From: Streptomyces sp. CBMA291
GTDB taxonomy: Bacteria; Actinomycetota; Actinomycetes; Streptomycetales; Streptomycetaceae
Direction: 5' to 3'
NCBI RefSeq assembly: GCF_014596525.1
Contig: NZ_MSJP01000105.1
Coordinates: 1-64,000 of the forward strand
Length of the DNA: 64,000 nucleotides
Part shown: piece after piece, positions 8,323-17,753 of the stretch
Numbering within the stretch: position 1 is the stretch's first letter
Layout of the letters: each line of letters starts with the position of its first letter
Notes under the pieces: generated by a model
Seen by the model: the letters and a program-made list of their open reading frames with translations, nothing else
Told to the model about the DNA's origin: nothing
The model's database searches: none
Program-made: the position numbers and the translations under genes

Positions 8323-9339
8323 GTGTCGCGGCAGGACCACGGGACCACGGAACCGCACGACACCGGACGCCGGTCCGGCCCGGCCCCGGTGACCCCGGAC
8401 CAGGCCCAGGACCCGACCCGAGCCCAGGACCCGACCGGACCGGGCTTCCGGCCCGCCGCGACCCGGGCCCCGGGCGGCGGCGCGGGCACGGGCGGCTCCA
8501 GGGCCTCCGCCTCGGGCACGCGCACGGGTACGGGCGGCTCCCGAGCCTCCGTGGAGGGTACGGGTACGGGCGGCTCCAGGGCCTCCACGTCGGACACGCG
8601 TACCGGCGCCGCCCGCCCCGCGCCGCCCCCGGAACCCCAGAAATCCCAGGCGCCCCAGGAACCCCCTCTCTTCGCCTCGCCCCCCACCTGCGTCCCCCTC
8701 ACCCCTGCCCCTGACCCCGCCCCCGCTTCCGCCTCCGCCTCCGGTGAAGGTCCCGGTGTCCGGCGGGGACGGCCGCGGAGCGAGGGGGTCGAGGAGGCCG
8801 TGTTCGACGCGGTCGTCGGGCTGCTCGACGAGGGCGTGCCGCTCGCCGAGCTGTCCATCGAGCGGATCGCCCGTACCGCCGGGATCGGCAAGGCGACGCT
8901 CTACCGCCGCTGGACCGGCAAGGAGGAACTCCTCGTCGAACTGCTCCGCTCCATCGAGCCCCCCGAGCCGGTGCTGCCCGGCGGCTCGGCCAGGGCCGAC
9001 CTCATCGCCCTCATGGAGTCCATGCGGGAGCGCGGCATCGCCAAGCGGAACTCCGCCCTGCTCCACAACCTGTTCGCGCAGATGCAGCTCTACCCCCGGC
9101 TCTGGGACGCCTACCAGCGCTCCGTCATCGAACCCCGCCGCAGCCTCGCCCTCGCGGCCGTCCGGCGGGGCATGGCGGACGGCGAGATCCGCGCCGACCT
9201 CGACCCCGAGTTCGTCAACGACCTCATCGCCGGACCGCTGCTGCTGCGTACCGTCATCCGCCCCGGCTCCCCCCTCGAACCCGACCTCGCCGAACGGGTG
9301 GTCGACACCGTCATGGAAGGACTGCGTCCACGCGACTGA
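8323..9339 (+). CDS. TetR-family regulator with long low-complexity N-terminal extension
   Basis: The last ~190 residues are a normal TetR protein: a helix-turn-helix (about residues 155-197) containing LSIERIARTAGIGKATLYRRW, then an all-helical ligand/dimer domain. The first ~145 residues are Gly/Thr/Pro/Ala-rich with repeated GTGGSRAS-like units, very unlike typical TetR proteins of about 200 residues. An internal start near the HTH would give normal size, but no better start with a ribosome site was evident; the GTG at 8323 has GAGGTGG about 9 bases upstream. It probably represses the exporter gene before it through the palindrome at 6628. Confidence 0.88.
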   Translation: MSRQDHGTTEPHDTGRRSGPAPVTPDQAQDPTRAQDPTGPGFRPAATRAPGGGAGTGGSRASASGTRTGTGGSRASVEGTGTGGSRASTSDTRTGAARPAPPPEPQKSQAPQEPPLFASPPTCVPLTPAPDPAPASASASGEGPGVRRGRPRSEGVEEAVFDAVVGLLDEGVPLAELSIERIARTAGIGKATLYRRWTGKEELLVELLRSIEPPEPVLPGGSARADLIALMESMRERGIAKRNSALLHNLFAQMQLYPRLWDAYQRSVIEPRRSLALAAVRRGMADGEIRADLDPEFVNDLIAGPLLLRTVIRPGSPLEPDLAERVVDTVMEGLRPRD

Positions 9340-9555
9340 CCACCCGGCCGGTCGACCGGCCACACACCCGGCCACACGCACGGAAACCGCACGAATGTGC
9401 TTGTTCTGTCACAGCCCGGTCCCTCTCGCCACCAGGAGGAACTCGCCACGCGCCCAGGTCGTCCCTCGGGGAGTACGGCGGCCCCGGCATCGCCTAGGGT
9501 CGACGTCGGGTCACGGGGCAAGGCAGCACGGCAGCAAGGCAGTGAGGACAGTGCG

Positions 9556-10584
9556 ATGGCGCGGGTGGACATGACGGAGACCGAGCACGACGGCACCGGG
9601 ACCGAACCGGGCGCCTCCCGCTTCCGGGCCCTGCGCGACCGGCTCCGCAGCGACCGGGGCATCTGGCGCCGGGGCATCCTGCTCGCGCTCTGCGCGATGG
9701 CCCTGACCCTCCTCATGGGCTTCCACTCCGACATCCCCAACCGGGTCGGCAACCTGGGCAGCCTCACCGAGACCTTCCTGCCCTGGCTCGGTCTGTTCGT
9801 GCCGCTGCTGCTCGTCCTCGCCCTGATCCGCCGCTCCGCCACCGCGCTCGTCGCGCTGACCCTTCCGGCGGTGGTCTGGCTGAACATCTTCGGCGGACTC
9901 GTCGCCGACAAGTCCGCCCCCGGCGCCCCCGGCGACCTGACCGTCGCCACCCACAACGTGAACGCCGACAACCCCGACCCCGACGCCACCGCCCGCCGCC
10001 TCGCCGTCTCCGACGCCGACGTCCTGGCGCTCGAAGAACTCAAGAGCGACGCGGTCCCGGCGTACGAGAAGGCCCTCGCCTCGGTCTACCCGTACCACTC
10101 CGTCCAGGGCACCGTGGGCCTGTGGAGCAAGCTGCCCCTGCGCGCCGCGCGGCCCGTCGACATCCGGATGGGCTGGACCCGCGCCATGCGCGCCACGGTC
10201 GTCACCCCCCGGGGCGACGTCGCCGTCTACGTCGCCCACCTGCCGTCCGTACGAGTGAAACTGAACGCGGGTTTCACCGCCAACCAGCGCGACAAGAGCG
10301 CCAACGCCCTCGGCGAGGCCATCTCCCACGACCCGACCGAGCGGATCGTCCTCCTCGGCGACCTCAACGGCACCATGAACGACCGCTCCCTCAAGGCCGT
10401 CACCTCCCAGCTCCGCTCCACCCAGGGCGCGGCGGGCGACGGCTTCGGCTTCAGCTGGCCCGCCTCCTTCCCCCTGGCCCGGATCGACCAGATCATGGTC
10501 AAGGGCGTCGAACCGGTCTCCTCGTGGGCCCTCCCGGAGACGCTGAGCGACCACCTCCCGATCGCCGCCCGCGTCCGCCTCTGA
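9556..10584 (+). CDS. Endonuclease/exonuclease/phosphatase (EEP) family membrane protein
   Basis: The 342-residue protein has a cytosolic N-terminus, three hydrophobic segments (about residues 35-120) and then an extracytoplasmic EEP hydrolase domain. Family motifs are visible: THNVNADNPD, the catalytic Glu in ALEELKSD, LLGDLNGTMND and the C-terminal SDHLPIAAR. The fold cleaves phosphodiester bonds in nucleic acids, phospholipids or inositol phosphates with a metal ion; the actual substrate is unknown. ATG 9556 is chosen over upstream in-frame codons because TGAGGA lies a few bases before it and the sequence before that is not protein-like. Confidence 0.87.
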   Translation: MARVDMTETEHDGTGTEPGASRFRALRDRLRSDRGIWRRGILLALCAMALTLLMGFHSDIPNRVGNLGSLTETFLPWLGLFVPLLLVLALIRRSATALVALTLPAVVWLNIFGGLVADKSAPGAPGDLTVATHNVNADNPDPDATARRLAVSDADVLALEELKSDAVPAYEKALASVYPYHSVQGTVGLWSKLPLRAARPVDIRMGWTRAMRATVVTPRGDVAVYVAHLPSVRVKLNAGFTANQRDKSANALGEAISHDPTERIVLLGDLNGTMNDRSLKAVTSQLRSTQGAAGDGFGFSWPASFPLARIDQIMVKGVEPVSSWALPETLSDHLPIAARVRL

Positions 10585-10765
10585 GGCGAAACCCGCCCGT
10601 CATCCCCCGGAAGCCGGCGGGAAGAAAACATCTGAGAGCCTTTGTTCCGCCCAAGAATCAACCGGAACCGACCGGGACCGACCGGCGCTGACCCGGACTG
10701 ACCGCCATCGCCCGGAACCGCACGGAACCGACCGGAATCATCTGCGGGAAAGGCTCGCCCCACCC

Positions 10766-12010
10766 ATGCCCCTGGCTCTGCTCGCCCTGGCCGTAGGCGC
10801 CTTCGGCATAGGCACCACCGAGTTCGTGATGATGGGCCTGCTTCCCCAGGTCGCCGACGATCTCGGCACCTCCGTGCCCACGGCGGGACACCTCGTCTCG
10901 GCGTACGCGATCGGCGTCGTCCTCGGCGCCCCGCTGCTCACCGCCCTCGGCTCCCGCGTCCCCCGCAAGCGGATGCTGCTCCTGCTCATGGGCCTCTTCA
11001 CGGTCGGCAACCTGGCCTCCGCCCTGGCCCCCGGCTTCGGCTGGCTGATCGCGGGACGGGTCCTCGCCGGACTCCCGCACGGCGCCTTCTTCGGCCTCGG
11101 CGCGGTCGTCGCCGCCCGCCTCGTCCGCGAGGACCGGCAGGCACGGGCGGTCGCCACCATGTTCCTCGGTCTCACCGTCGCCAACATCCTCGGCGTCCCC
11201 GCCGCGACCCTGCTCGGACAGCGCCTCGGCTGGCGGGCCACCTTCCTCGTCGTCGCCCTCATCGGACTGCTCGCCGTCGCCGCGCTCGCCCGCCTCGTCC
11301 CGCACCTCCCCGTCGACGAGCGGCAGGGACTCGCCCGCGAGGTCCGCGCCCTCGGCCGCCCACAGGTCCTGCTCGGACTGCTCACCGCAGTCTTCGGCTT
11401 CGCGGGCATCTTCGCCGTCTACTCGTATCTGGCCTCGATGACCACCGAGGTCATGGGCTTCGGCGACGCGACCGTCACCCTCGTGCTCGCCCTCTTCGGG
11501 CTCGGCATGACCGGCGGCGCGCTCGCGGCGGGCCCGCTGACCGACCGGGCGCCGCGCCCCACGCTCTACGGTTCGCTCGCCGCCCTCGTCCTCGCCCTGG
11601 TCGCCTTCCGCTTCACCGTCCACGTGCCCTGGCTGGCCCTGGTCACGGTCGTGGTGCTCGGGGCGGTCGGCTTCATGACGACCACCCCGCTCCAGATGCT
11701 CGTGATGAACAAGGCGAAGGACGCCCCGACGCTCGCCTCCGCCTCCAACCACTCCGCCTTCAACCTCGCCAACGCGGGCGGCGCCTGGGCGGGCGGCGCC
11801 GCCGTCTCCGCAGGCTGGGGCTGGACCTCGCCCACCCTCGTCGGCGCGGTCCTCACCCTCGTGGGCCTCGCGATCGCCGTCGTGGCCGGTCTGCTCGACC
11901 GTGAGGAACGTACGGGGAAGGGCGCCTCCCGCGTGATCGCCCAGGGCCCCGGGGACGCGCCCGGACGGACCGAACCGGCGGTAGGGACCTCGGGCACGAC
12001 CGCGCCCTAG
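10766..12010 (+). CDS. MFS transporter, DHA1 family (AraJ/Cmx-like)
   Basis: The 414-residue protein has about 12 hydrophobic segments. The N-terminus (GAFGIGTTEFVMMGLLPQVA) and the segment-2/3 loop SRVPRKRM match the AraJ/CmlR/Cmx-like proton-driven efflux proteins, which export chloramphenicol, sugars or arabinose-like compounds; the substrate here is unknown. The C-terminal ~35 residues are hydrophilic. It converges on nadE. The ~180 bp upstream is rich in GAACCGACCG-like short repeats, and GAAAGG lies about 15 bases before the ATG, so the ribosome site is weak. Confidence 0.88.
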   Translation: MPLALLALAVGAFGIGTTEFVMMGLLPQVADDLGTSVPTAGHLVSAYAIGVVLGAPLLTALGSRVPRKRMLLLLMGLFTVGNLASALAPGFGWLIAGRVLAGLPHGAFFGLGAVVAARLVREDRQARAVATMFLGLTVANILGVPAATLLGQRLGWRATFLVVALIGLLAVAALARLVPHLPVDERQGLAREVRALGRPQVLLGLLTAVFGFAGIFAVYSYLASMTTEVMGFGDATVTLVLALFGLGMTGGALAAGPLTDRAPRPTLYGSLAALVLALVAFRFTVHVPWLALVTVVVLGAVGFMTTTPLQMLVMNKAKDAPTLASASNHSAFNLANAGGAWAGGAAVSAGWGWTSPTLVGAVLTLVGLAIAVVAGLLDREERTGKGASRVIAQGPGDAPGRTEPAVGTSGTTAP

Positions 12011-12143
12011 CGGCGACGGGCCGGGGCGCGCCCACGGTCGTACGGGCCCCGGGACGCCGCCCCGCGCGGAAGCCACCCCCGTACGCCCGCGCGGAAACCG
12101 CCCTTCGTACGCCCCAGGGGGACCCCCCCCCGTGCGCCCGCCC

Positions 12144-13952
12144 TCACGCCCCAGGCGTCTCACGCCCCCGGCGTCTCACACTCCCGGCGTCTCCCGCCCC
12201 CGGCGTCTCCCGCCACCGGTTCGTCACCGGCAGGCGGCGGTCCTTGCCGAAGCCCTTCGCGGAGATCTTGGTGCCCGGCGGGTACTGGCGCCGCTTGTAC
12301 TCCGCCGTGTCCACCATCCGCAGCGTCCGCACGACCAGGTCCTCGTCGAAACCGGCGGCCACGATCTCCTCCCGCCCCCGGTCCCGGTCCACATAGAGCG
12401 CGAGGAGCGCGTCGAGGACCTCGTAGTCCGGCAGCGAGTCCGTGTCGACCTGCCCGGGGCGCAGCTCGGCGCTGGGCGGCTTCGTGATCGAGTTCTCCGG
12501 GATCGGCGGGGTCTGCCCCCGCTCCTCCGCCGCCCGGTTGCGCCAGCGGGCCAGCCGGAACACATCGGACTTGTAGACGTCCTTGATGGGCCCGAACGCG
12601 CCGACGGAGTCCCCGTACAGCGTCGAGTACCCCACCGCCAGCTCGGACTTGTTGCCCGGCGCGAGGACGAGATGGCCCTCCTCGTTGGAGATTGCCATCA
12701 GCGTCGTACCGCGCAGCCGCGACTGGAGGTTCTCCTCGGCGAGACCGGTCAGCGCCAGCTCGCCCATGAAGGCATCGAACATCGGTTCGATCGACACGGT
12801 CCGGTAGTGCAGCCCGGTCCTGCGCGCCAGCTCCGCCGCGTCCTCGCGCGAGTGGGCGGAGGAGTAGCGGGACGGCATCGACACCCCGTGGACGTGCTCG
12901 GCGCCCAGCGCGTCACAGGCGATCGCCGCCACGAGCGCCGAGTCGATCCCGCCGGAGAGCCCCACGAGCACCGAACGGAAACCATTCTTCGCGAGGTACG
13001 CGCGGACCCCGATCACCAGGGCGGAGTACACCTCCTCGTCGTCGTCGAGCCGGTGCGCCCGACCGCCCTTCAGCTCCGGCTCGTAGCGGGGCGGCGGCTC
13101 CGCCGAGAGCACCACCCGGTCGATCCGCAGCCCGTCGTCCACCAGCCCCTCCGGCGCATCGGCCGAAGCCGCCGGAAGCTCCAGGTCCAGGATCACGCTG
13201 CCCTCCACGAACTGCGGGGCGCGCGCGATCACCTCGCCCTCCGCGTCCACCACGATCGAGTCGCCGTCGAAGACCAGCTCGTCCTGACCGCCCGTGCTCG
13301 CCAGATACGCGGTCACGCACCCCGCCTCCCGGGCCCGGGTCCTGACCAGGTCCAGCCGGGTGTCGTCCTTGTCCCGCTCGTACGGCGAGGCGTTCACCGA
13401 GAGCAGCAGCCCCGCCCCCGCCTCGCGCGCCGCCGGGACCCGGCCGCCCTCCTGCCACAGGTCCTCGCAGATCGCCAGGGCCACGTCGACACCGTGCACC
13501 CGGACGACCGGCAGGGTGTCGCCCGGCACGAAGTAGCGGTACTCGTCGAAGACGCCGTAGTTCGGCAGGTGGTGCTTGGCGAAGCGGAGGGCCACCCCGC
13601 CCCCGTACAGCACGGCGGCGGCGTTCTCCGGCGAACCGGCCGGCCGGCCGAGCCTCGGCGCGTCCCGCTCCGAGCGGTCCAGATAGCCGACGACCACGGG
13701 CACCTCCCCGAAGCCCTCGTCCGCGAGCCTGCGGGCGAGCGCGCGCAGCGCCGTCCGGGAAGCCTCGACGAAGGAGGACCGCAGCGCCAGGTCCTCCACG
13801 GGATAGCCGGTCAGCGCCATCTCGGGGAACGCGACGAGATGCGCGCCCTGCCCGGCGGCGTGCCGGGTCCAGTGCACGATCGCCTCCGCGTTCCCGGCGA
13901 TGTCTCCGACGGTCGAGTCGATCTGATTCAGAGCGAGACGTAGTTGAGGCAC
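12144..13952 (-). CDS. nadE: Glutamine-dependent NAD+ synthetase
   Basis: The 602-residue two-domain enzyme makes NAD+ from deamido-NAD+, ATP and glutamine. The N-terminal nitrilase-type glutaminase has its catalytic triad in VAFPEMALTGYP (Glu), AKHHLPNYGVF (Lys) and ALAICEDLW (Cys). The C-terminal synthetase has the ATP-pyrophosphatase loop VGLSGGIDSALVA and the later LAPGNKSELAVGYSTLYGD. The start is GTG with TGGGGG just upstream. The protein continues past the normal end (about VTNRWRE) into a tail coded by four 16-bp repeats, so the last ~20 residues are probably not functional. It converges on the MFS gene and is divergent from an amino acid permease gene. Confidence 0.97.
   Translation of the reverse strand: MPQLRLALNQIDSTVGDIAGNAEAIVHWTRHAAGQGAHLVAFPEMALTGYPVEDLALRSSFVEASRTALRALARRLADEGFGEVPVVVGYLDRSERDAPRLGRPAGSPENAAAVLYGGGVALRFAKHHLPNYGVFDEYRYFVPGDTLPVVRVHGVDVALAICEDLWQEGGRVPAAREAGAGLLLSVNASPYERDKDDTRLDLVRTRAREAGCVTAYLASTGGQDELVFDGDSIVVDAEGEVIARAPQFVEGSVILDLELPAASADAPEGLVDDGLRIDRVVLSAEPPPRYEPELKGGRAHRLDDDEEVYSALVIGVRAYLAKNGFRSVLVGLSGGIDSALVAAIACDALGAEHVHGVSMPSRYSSAHSREDAAELARRTGLHYRTVSIEPMFDAFMGELALTGLAEENLQSRLRGTTLMAISNEEGHLVLAPGNKSELAVGYSTLYGDSVGAFGPIKDVYKSDVFRLARWRNRAAEERGQTPPIPENSITKPPSAELRPGQVDTDSLPDYEVLDALLALYVDRDRGREEIVAAGFDEDLVVRTLRMVDTAEYKRRQYPPGTKISAKGFGKDRRLPVTNRWRETPGAGDAGSVRRRGRETPGA
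12154..12217. repeat. Four 16-bp tandem repeats in the nadE 3' end
   Basis: Units beginning GGCGTCTC start at 12154, 12170, 12186 and 12202. The period is not a multiple of three, so each copy is read in a different frame; after three copies RETPGA is repeated, and the stop codon follows 8 bases beyond the array. Confidence 0.85.
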
Positions 13953-14066
13953 GCCCCCAGTTTAATCGTCAAACCGACACGATGTCCTGGGAAAGACGCT
14001 CCGATACGGGTGGGGGCCGGGCCCGCTCGACATGCGGGTCCGGCCCGGCCCGTCGATCATGGCTCC

Positions 14067-15542
14067 ATGACGACCACTGACGACCCGGCGGAGTCGGCAC
14101 GGCCAGGACGCTCCGGGGCGGCGGGCGCCCAGGACGACGGCACCAGGAGACAGTTCATCTCCTGGCTGACCCTCGCGTTCATGACCACCGCGTCCGTGGC
14201 GAGCCTGCGTCCCTCCCCGGCCATGGCCATCTACGGCCTCGCCGCGATCTTCCTCTATCTGCTGCCCGCCCTCGTCTTCCTGCTGCCCACCGCCCTCGTC
14301 GGCGCCGAACTGGCCTCCGGCTGGAACGGCGGCATCTACCGCTGGGTCAGCGAGGCACTCGGCAAGCCGCTCGGCTTCCTCGCGGTCTGGTGCCAGTTCG
14401 CCATGACGATCGCGTACTACCCGAGCCTCCTGGCGTACGTCGCCTCCACCTTCGCGTACGTCATCGACCCCTCCCTCGCCGAGAACGGGCCCTACGTCGC
14501 GATCGTCATCATCGTCGTCTACTGGTCCGGGGTCTGGATCTCCTCGCGCGGCACCAAGACGATCGCCGGGCTCTCCTCCTTCGGGCTGATCGTCGGCACC
14601 CTCGTCCCCGGTGTGCTCCTCGTCGTCCTCGGCATGGTCTTCCTCGGCCAGGGCAACCCGTCCGCCCAGCCCATGAGCGCCGACCACTGGCTGCCACCGT
14701 GGACCGGCCTCGCCAGCCTGGTCCTCATCGTCAACAACTTCCTGTCCTACGCGGGCATGGAGATGAACGGCGTCCACGTCTCCTCGCTGCGCGACCCCAA
14801 GCGCGAGTACCCGAAGTCCATGTTCCTGGCCACCGGTCTCGTCCTGCTGATCTTCATCCTCCCGGCCCTGGCCATCGCCTGGGTCATGCCGTCCTCGCAA
14901 CTCAGCCTCACCGCCGGTCTGATGCAGGCCTTCCAGGCCTTCTTCGACCACTTCTCCATCGGCTGGATGACGAAGGTCGTCGGCGTCATGCTGGTCTGCG
15001 CGGCCCTCGGCGGCATGCTCACCTGGCTCGCGGGACCCGCGAAGGGGCTCGTCCTGCTCTCCCGGCAGGAGGGCTATCTGCCGCCCGCCTTCCAGAAGTT
15101 CAACAAGTCGGGGGCGCCGGTGAACATCATGGTGGCGCAGGGCGTCATCACCACCCTGATCGGCGTCCTCTACGCCTTCAGCGACGACGTCTCCAGCGCG
15201 TACTGGATGTTCTCCGTCATCACCGTGCAGATCTACCTCATCGCGTATCTGCTGATGTTCGTCGCCGTGGTCAGACTCCGCAGGACCCAGCCCGGCGTCG
15301 AACGCGGCTTCCGCGTCCCCGCCGTCGCCTGGGTCGCGAGCATCGGCTTCGTCGCCTCGGTCGCCGCGCTCGTCATCGGCTTCGTACCGCCGGACCAGTT
15401 CGGCGGCCAGCCGCTCTGGCGCTATCTGCTGATCGTCGGCGGCGGCCTGCTCCTGATCGGCCTGATCATCCCCGGCGCACTCCTCAAATTCCGCAAGCCG
15501 GGCTGGATCCACCCGGAACACCGCGAGCCGGCGTCACCTTAG
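14067..15542 (+). CDS. APC-superfamily amino acid permease
   Basis: The 491-residue protein has about 12 hydrophobic segments after a short hydrophilic N-terminus. The pattern (GGIYRWVSEALGKPLGFLAVW near segment 3, NNFLSYAGMEMNGVHVSSLRDPKREYPKS around residue 225) is that of the glutamate:GABA antiporter/YjeM-like branch of the APC superfamily. It should import or exchange an amino acid or amine across the cytoplasmic membrane; the substrate is uncertain. ATG 14067 is chosen since the earlier part of the open frame is not protein-like. It is divergent from nadE, 114 bp apart. Confidence 0.88.
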   Translation: MTTTDDPAESARPGRSGAAGAQDDGTRRQFISWLTLAFMTTASVASLRPSPAMAIYGLAAIFLYLLPALVFLLPTALVGAELASGWNGGIYRWVSEALGKPLGFLAVWCQFAMTIAYYPSLLAYVASTFAYVIDPSLAENGPYVAIVIIVVYWSGVWISSRGTKTIAGLSSFGLIVGTLVPGVLLVVLGMVFLGQGNPSAQPMSADHWLPPWTGLASLVLIVNNFLSYAGMEMNGVHVSSLRDPKREYPKSMFLATGLVLLIFILPALAIAWVMPSSQLSLTAGLMQAFQAFFDHFSIGWMTKVVGVMLVCAALGGMLTWLAGPAKGLVLLSRQEGYLPPAFQKFNKSGAPVNIMVAQGVITTLIGVLYAFSDDVSSAYWMFSVITVQIYLIAYLLMFVAVVRLRRTQPGVERGFRVPAVAWVASIGFVASVAALVIGFVPPDQFGGQPLWRYLLIVGGGLLLIGLIIPGALLKFRKPGWIHPEHREPASP

Positions 15543-15830
15543 GGCCCGTGGCGGAAGCGGATCCCGGGTGCGGGGGCGGGGGCGGTTCCGGAAGCGTCAG
15601 GACGTCGTAGCGGCCCGGTCGGAGCCCGCCGCGCAGCACGCAGGACTCGTTGCCTCTGCGAGGACCGCCCAGCCACAGCCGTCAGGGTTCCGCCGATCGG
15701 TGGCGAGGCCGGCACCGAGGCCCAGGAGCCGTCGATCGCCACGTCCTGCACTGGCGAAACCACGCGTGCGAGCCTTCCCGGTTCCCGCACCGCACGCCAC
15801 CGAGCCGGGTTCGCTCTTCGCGCGTACGGC
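15543..15830. other. Intergenic stretch, possibly a decayed coding fragment
   Basis: No intact gene was recognised. On the minus strand, a fragment containing RRGNESCVLRGGLRPGRYDV and, in another frame just upstream, DVAIDGSWASVPASPPIGG look somewhat protein-like and could be parts of one frameshifted gene. The evidence is weak. Confidence 0.25.
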
Positions 15831-17408
15831 TCAGGTCGGCGCCGGTGGCGTCTCCGACGAGAGCGGTGCCGCGATGTCCTCAAGGGAGCGGCGCTCCGCG
15901 TCGACCGCGAGGAAGGCCGCCACCAGGCCCGCCGCGCACATCAGGGCGGCGCCGATGGAGAAGGCGAGCGCGGTGTCACCGGCGTTCCCGGACTCGGTGA
16001 GCCCGGCGAAGACCAGCGGTCCTGTGATGCCGCCCGCGGCGGTCCCGAGGGCGTAGAAGAAGGCGATGGCCATCGCCCTGGTCTCCATCGGGAAGATCTC
16101 CGACACCGTCAGATAGGCGCTGGAGGCCCCCGTCGAGGCGAAGAAGAGCACCACGCACCAGCAGGCGGTGAGGGTGGTCGCGGTCAGGGAGCCCCGGTCG
16201 AAGAGCCAGGCCGTGGCGAAGAGCAGCAGACCGGAGAGGACGTACGTGGAGGAGATCATGATCCGGCGTCCGACGGTGTCGAAGAACCGGCCGAGCAGCA
16301 GCGGACCGACGAAGTTCCCGGCGGCGATGACGGCGAAGTAGTAGCCGGTGCCGCCGGTGGGGACCCCGTAGAAGGTGACCAGGATGGTGCCGAAGCCGAA
16401 GGTGATCGCGTTGTACAGGAACGCCTGGCCGACGAAGAGCGCGAGACCCAGGGCCGCGCGCCGGGGATAGCGGGCGAAGACCGTCCGGGCGACGGTGCCG
16501 AAACCGATGCTCCCGCGCTGGTGGAGGGTGATCCGCCCGGCCGGTTCCGGCAGGCTCCGGCCCTTCTCCCGCTCGATCTCCTCCTCGACCGAGCGGACGA
16601 GCCGTTCCGCCTCCTCGCCGTGCCCGTGGATGAACTGCCAGCGTGGACTCTCCGGTACGTGCCGCCGGACGAGCAGGATCACCAGACCGAGGACGACACC
16701 GAGGGCGAAGCTGAGCCGCCAGCCGACGTCGAGCGGGAAGATGTCGGTGTCCAGCATGACGATCGACAGCAGGGCCCCGCCGATGGCCCCGAGCCAGTAG
16801 CTGCCGTTGATGACGAGGTCGACCCGGCCCCGGTAGAGCGAGGGGATCAGCTCGTCGATGGCGGAGTTGATCGCCGCGTACTCGCCGCCGATGCCGAAGC
16901 CGGTGAGGAACCGGAAGAGGAAGAACCACCAGGACTCGGTGGACAGCGCGGTCAGGGCGGTCGCCGCGAGATAGACCGCGAGCGTGACCATGAAGAGCTT
17001 CCGGCGCCCGTGCCGGTCGGTGAGCCACCCGAAGAACAGCGCGCCGGAGCACGCCCCCGCCACATAGAGCGCGGCGGCGGTGCCGGTGACCTGCGCGGCC
17101 GTGATGTCGAGCCCGCTGCCGTCCTCGGCGAGCCGCCCGGCGACATTGCCGACGATGGTCACTTCGAGCCCGTCGAGGATCCAGACGGTGCCGAGCCCGA
17201 CCACGATCATCCAGTGCCAGCGGGACCACGGCAGCCGGTCGAGCCGCGCGGGGACGGCGGTGGTGACGGTGGGGGCAGAAGGGGCAGAAGGGGCAGAAGG
17301 GGCAGGAAGGGCAGGGGGGATGGTGGGGGCAGGAGGGACGGTGTACGAGTCCGGCTCCGGGACCGGCTCCGGCGGGGGCTCCGGCTCCGGTGACGCGGGC
17401 GTCGGCAT
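15831..17408 (-). CDS. MFS transporter, sugar-porter-like
   Basis: The 525-residue protein starts with a ~55-residue Pro/Ala/Ser-rich hydrophilic stretch (part of it coded by a 9-bp repeat at about 17271-17310) followed by 12 hydrophobic segments. DRHGRRKLF follows segment 2 and VPESPRW follows segment 6, the signatures of the sugar-porter/metabolite-H+ symporter families. NAP-like features suggest uptake of a sugar, aromatic acid or other metabolite by proton symport; the substrate is unknown. The gene stands alone, convergent with the amino acid permease gene. Confidence 0.87.
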   Translation of the reverse strand: MPTPASPEPEPPPEPVPEPDSYTVPPAPTIPPALPAPSAPSAPSAPTVTTAVPARLDRLPWSRWHWMIVVGLGTVWILDGLEVTIVGNVAGRLAEDGSGLDITAAQVTGTAAALYVAGACSGALFFGWLTDRHGRRKLFMVTLAVYLAATALTALSTESWWFFLFRFLTGFGIGGEYAAINSAIDELIPSLYRGRVDLVINGSYWLGAIGGALLSIVMLDTDIFPLDVGWRLSFALGVVLGLVILLVRRHVPESPRWQFIHGHGEEAERLVRSVEEEIEREKGRSLPEPAGRITLHQRGSIGFGTVARTVFARYPRRAALGLALFVGQAFLYNAITFGFGTILVTFYGVPTGGTGYYFAVIAAGNFVGPLLLGRFFDTVGRRIMISSTYVLSGLLLFATAWLFDRGSLTATTLTACWCVVLFFASTGASSAYLTVSEIFPMETRAMAIAFFYALGTAAGGITGPLVFAGLTESGNAGDTALAFSIGAALMCAAGLVAAFLAVDAERRSLEDIAAPLSSETPPAPT

Positions 17409-17678
17409 GCGCGTTCCCTCTCCTCACGGGCAGGTCCGGGCCCCACCATGCGCCGCGCCGCCCCGCCCCACGAGCGGAGGGACCCCGCCGGGCCCCGAGG
17501 CCACTCGTCCGGTCCCGTGGGACTCACCCGGCCGAGGACCCGCCGGGCCCGGGGCCCGACCGGAGCCCCGGGCCTGCGGGGCACCCGGGCCCGGACCCTG
17601 CCGGGCCCGGGTACCCCGGTGGGGTCCGGGCCCGGCGGTCCGCCGAGGCCCGCCGAGGTCCGTTCAGGAAGCCCCGCA
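17409..17678. other. GC-rich intergenic region without recognisable gene
   Basis: The region is filled with degenerate CCGGGCCCGG-type runs and holds no convincing frame with a ribosome site. It separates the MFS gene start from the 3' end of the CBS-protein gene, so the MFS promoter must lie here, but no clear -10/-35 pair could be assigned. Confidence 0.5.
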
Positions 17679-17753
17679 CGCGTCGGCGTCAAGAAGCCGC
17701 GTACGCGTCGGCGTCAAGAAGCCGCGTACGCGTCGGCGTCAAGAAGCCGCGTA
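17679..17753. repeat. Three 25-bp tandem repeats spanning the stop codon of the CBS-protein gene
   Basis: Copies containing CGTCGGCGTCAAGAAGCCGC start at 17681, 17706 and 17731. The copy nearest the gene codes its last residues and holds its TGA at 17739-17741; the other two lie beyond the stop. Confidence 0.9.

Noticed and set aside
17679..17753. 25-bp repeats considered as CRISPR or an attachment site
   Set aside because: The copies are directly adjacent, include a stop codon and have no spacers or nearby integrase or cas genes.
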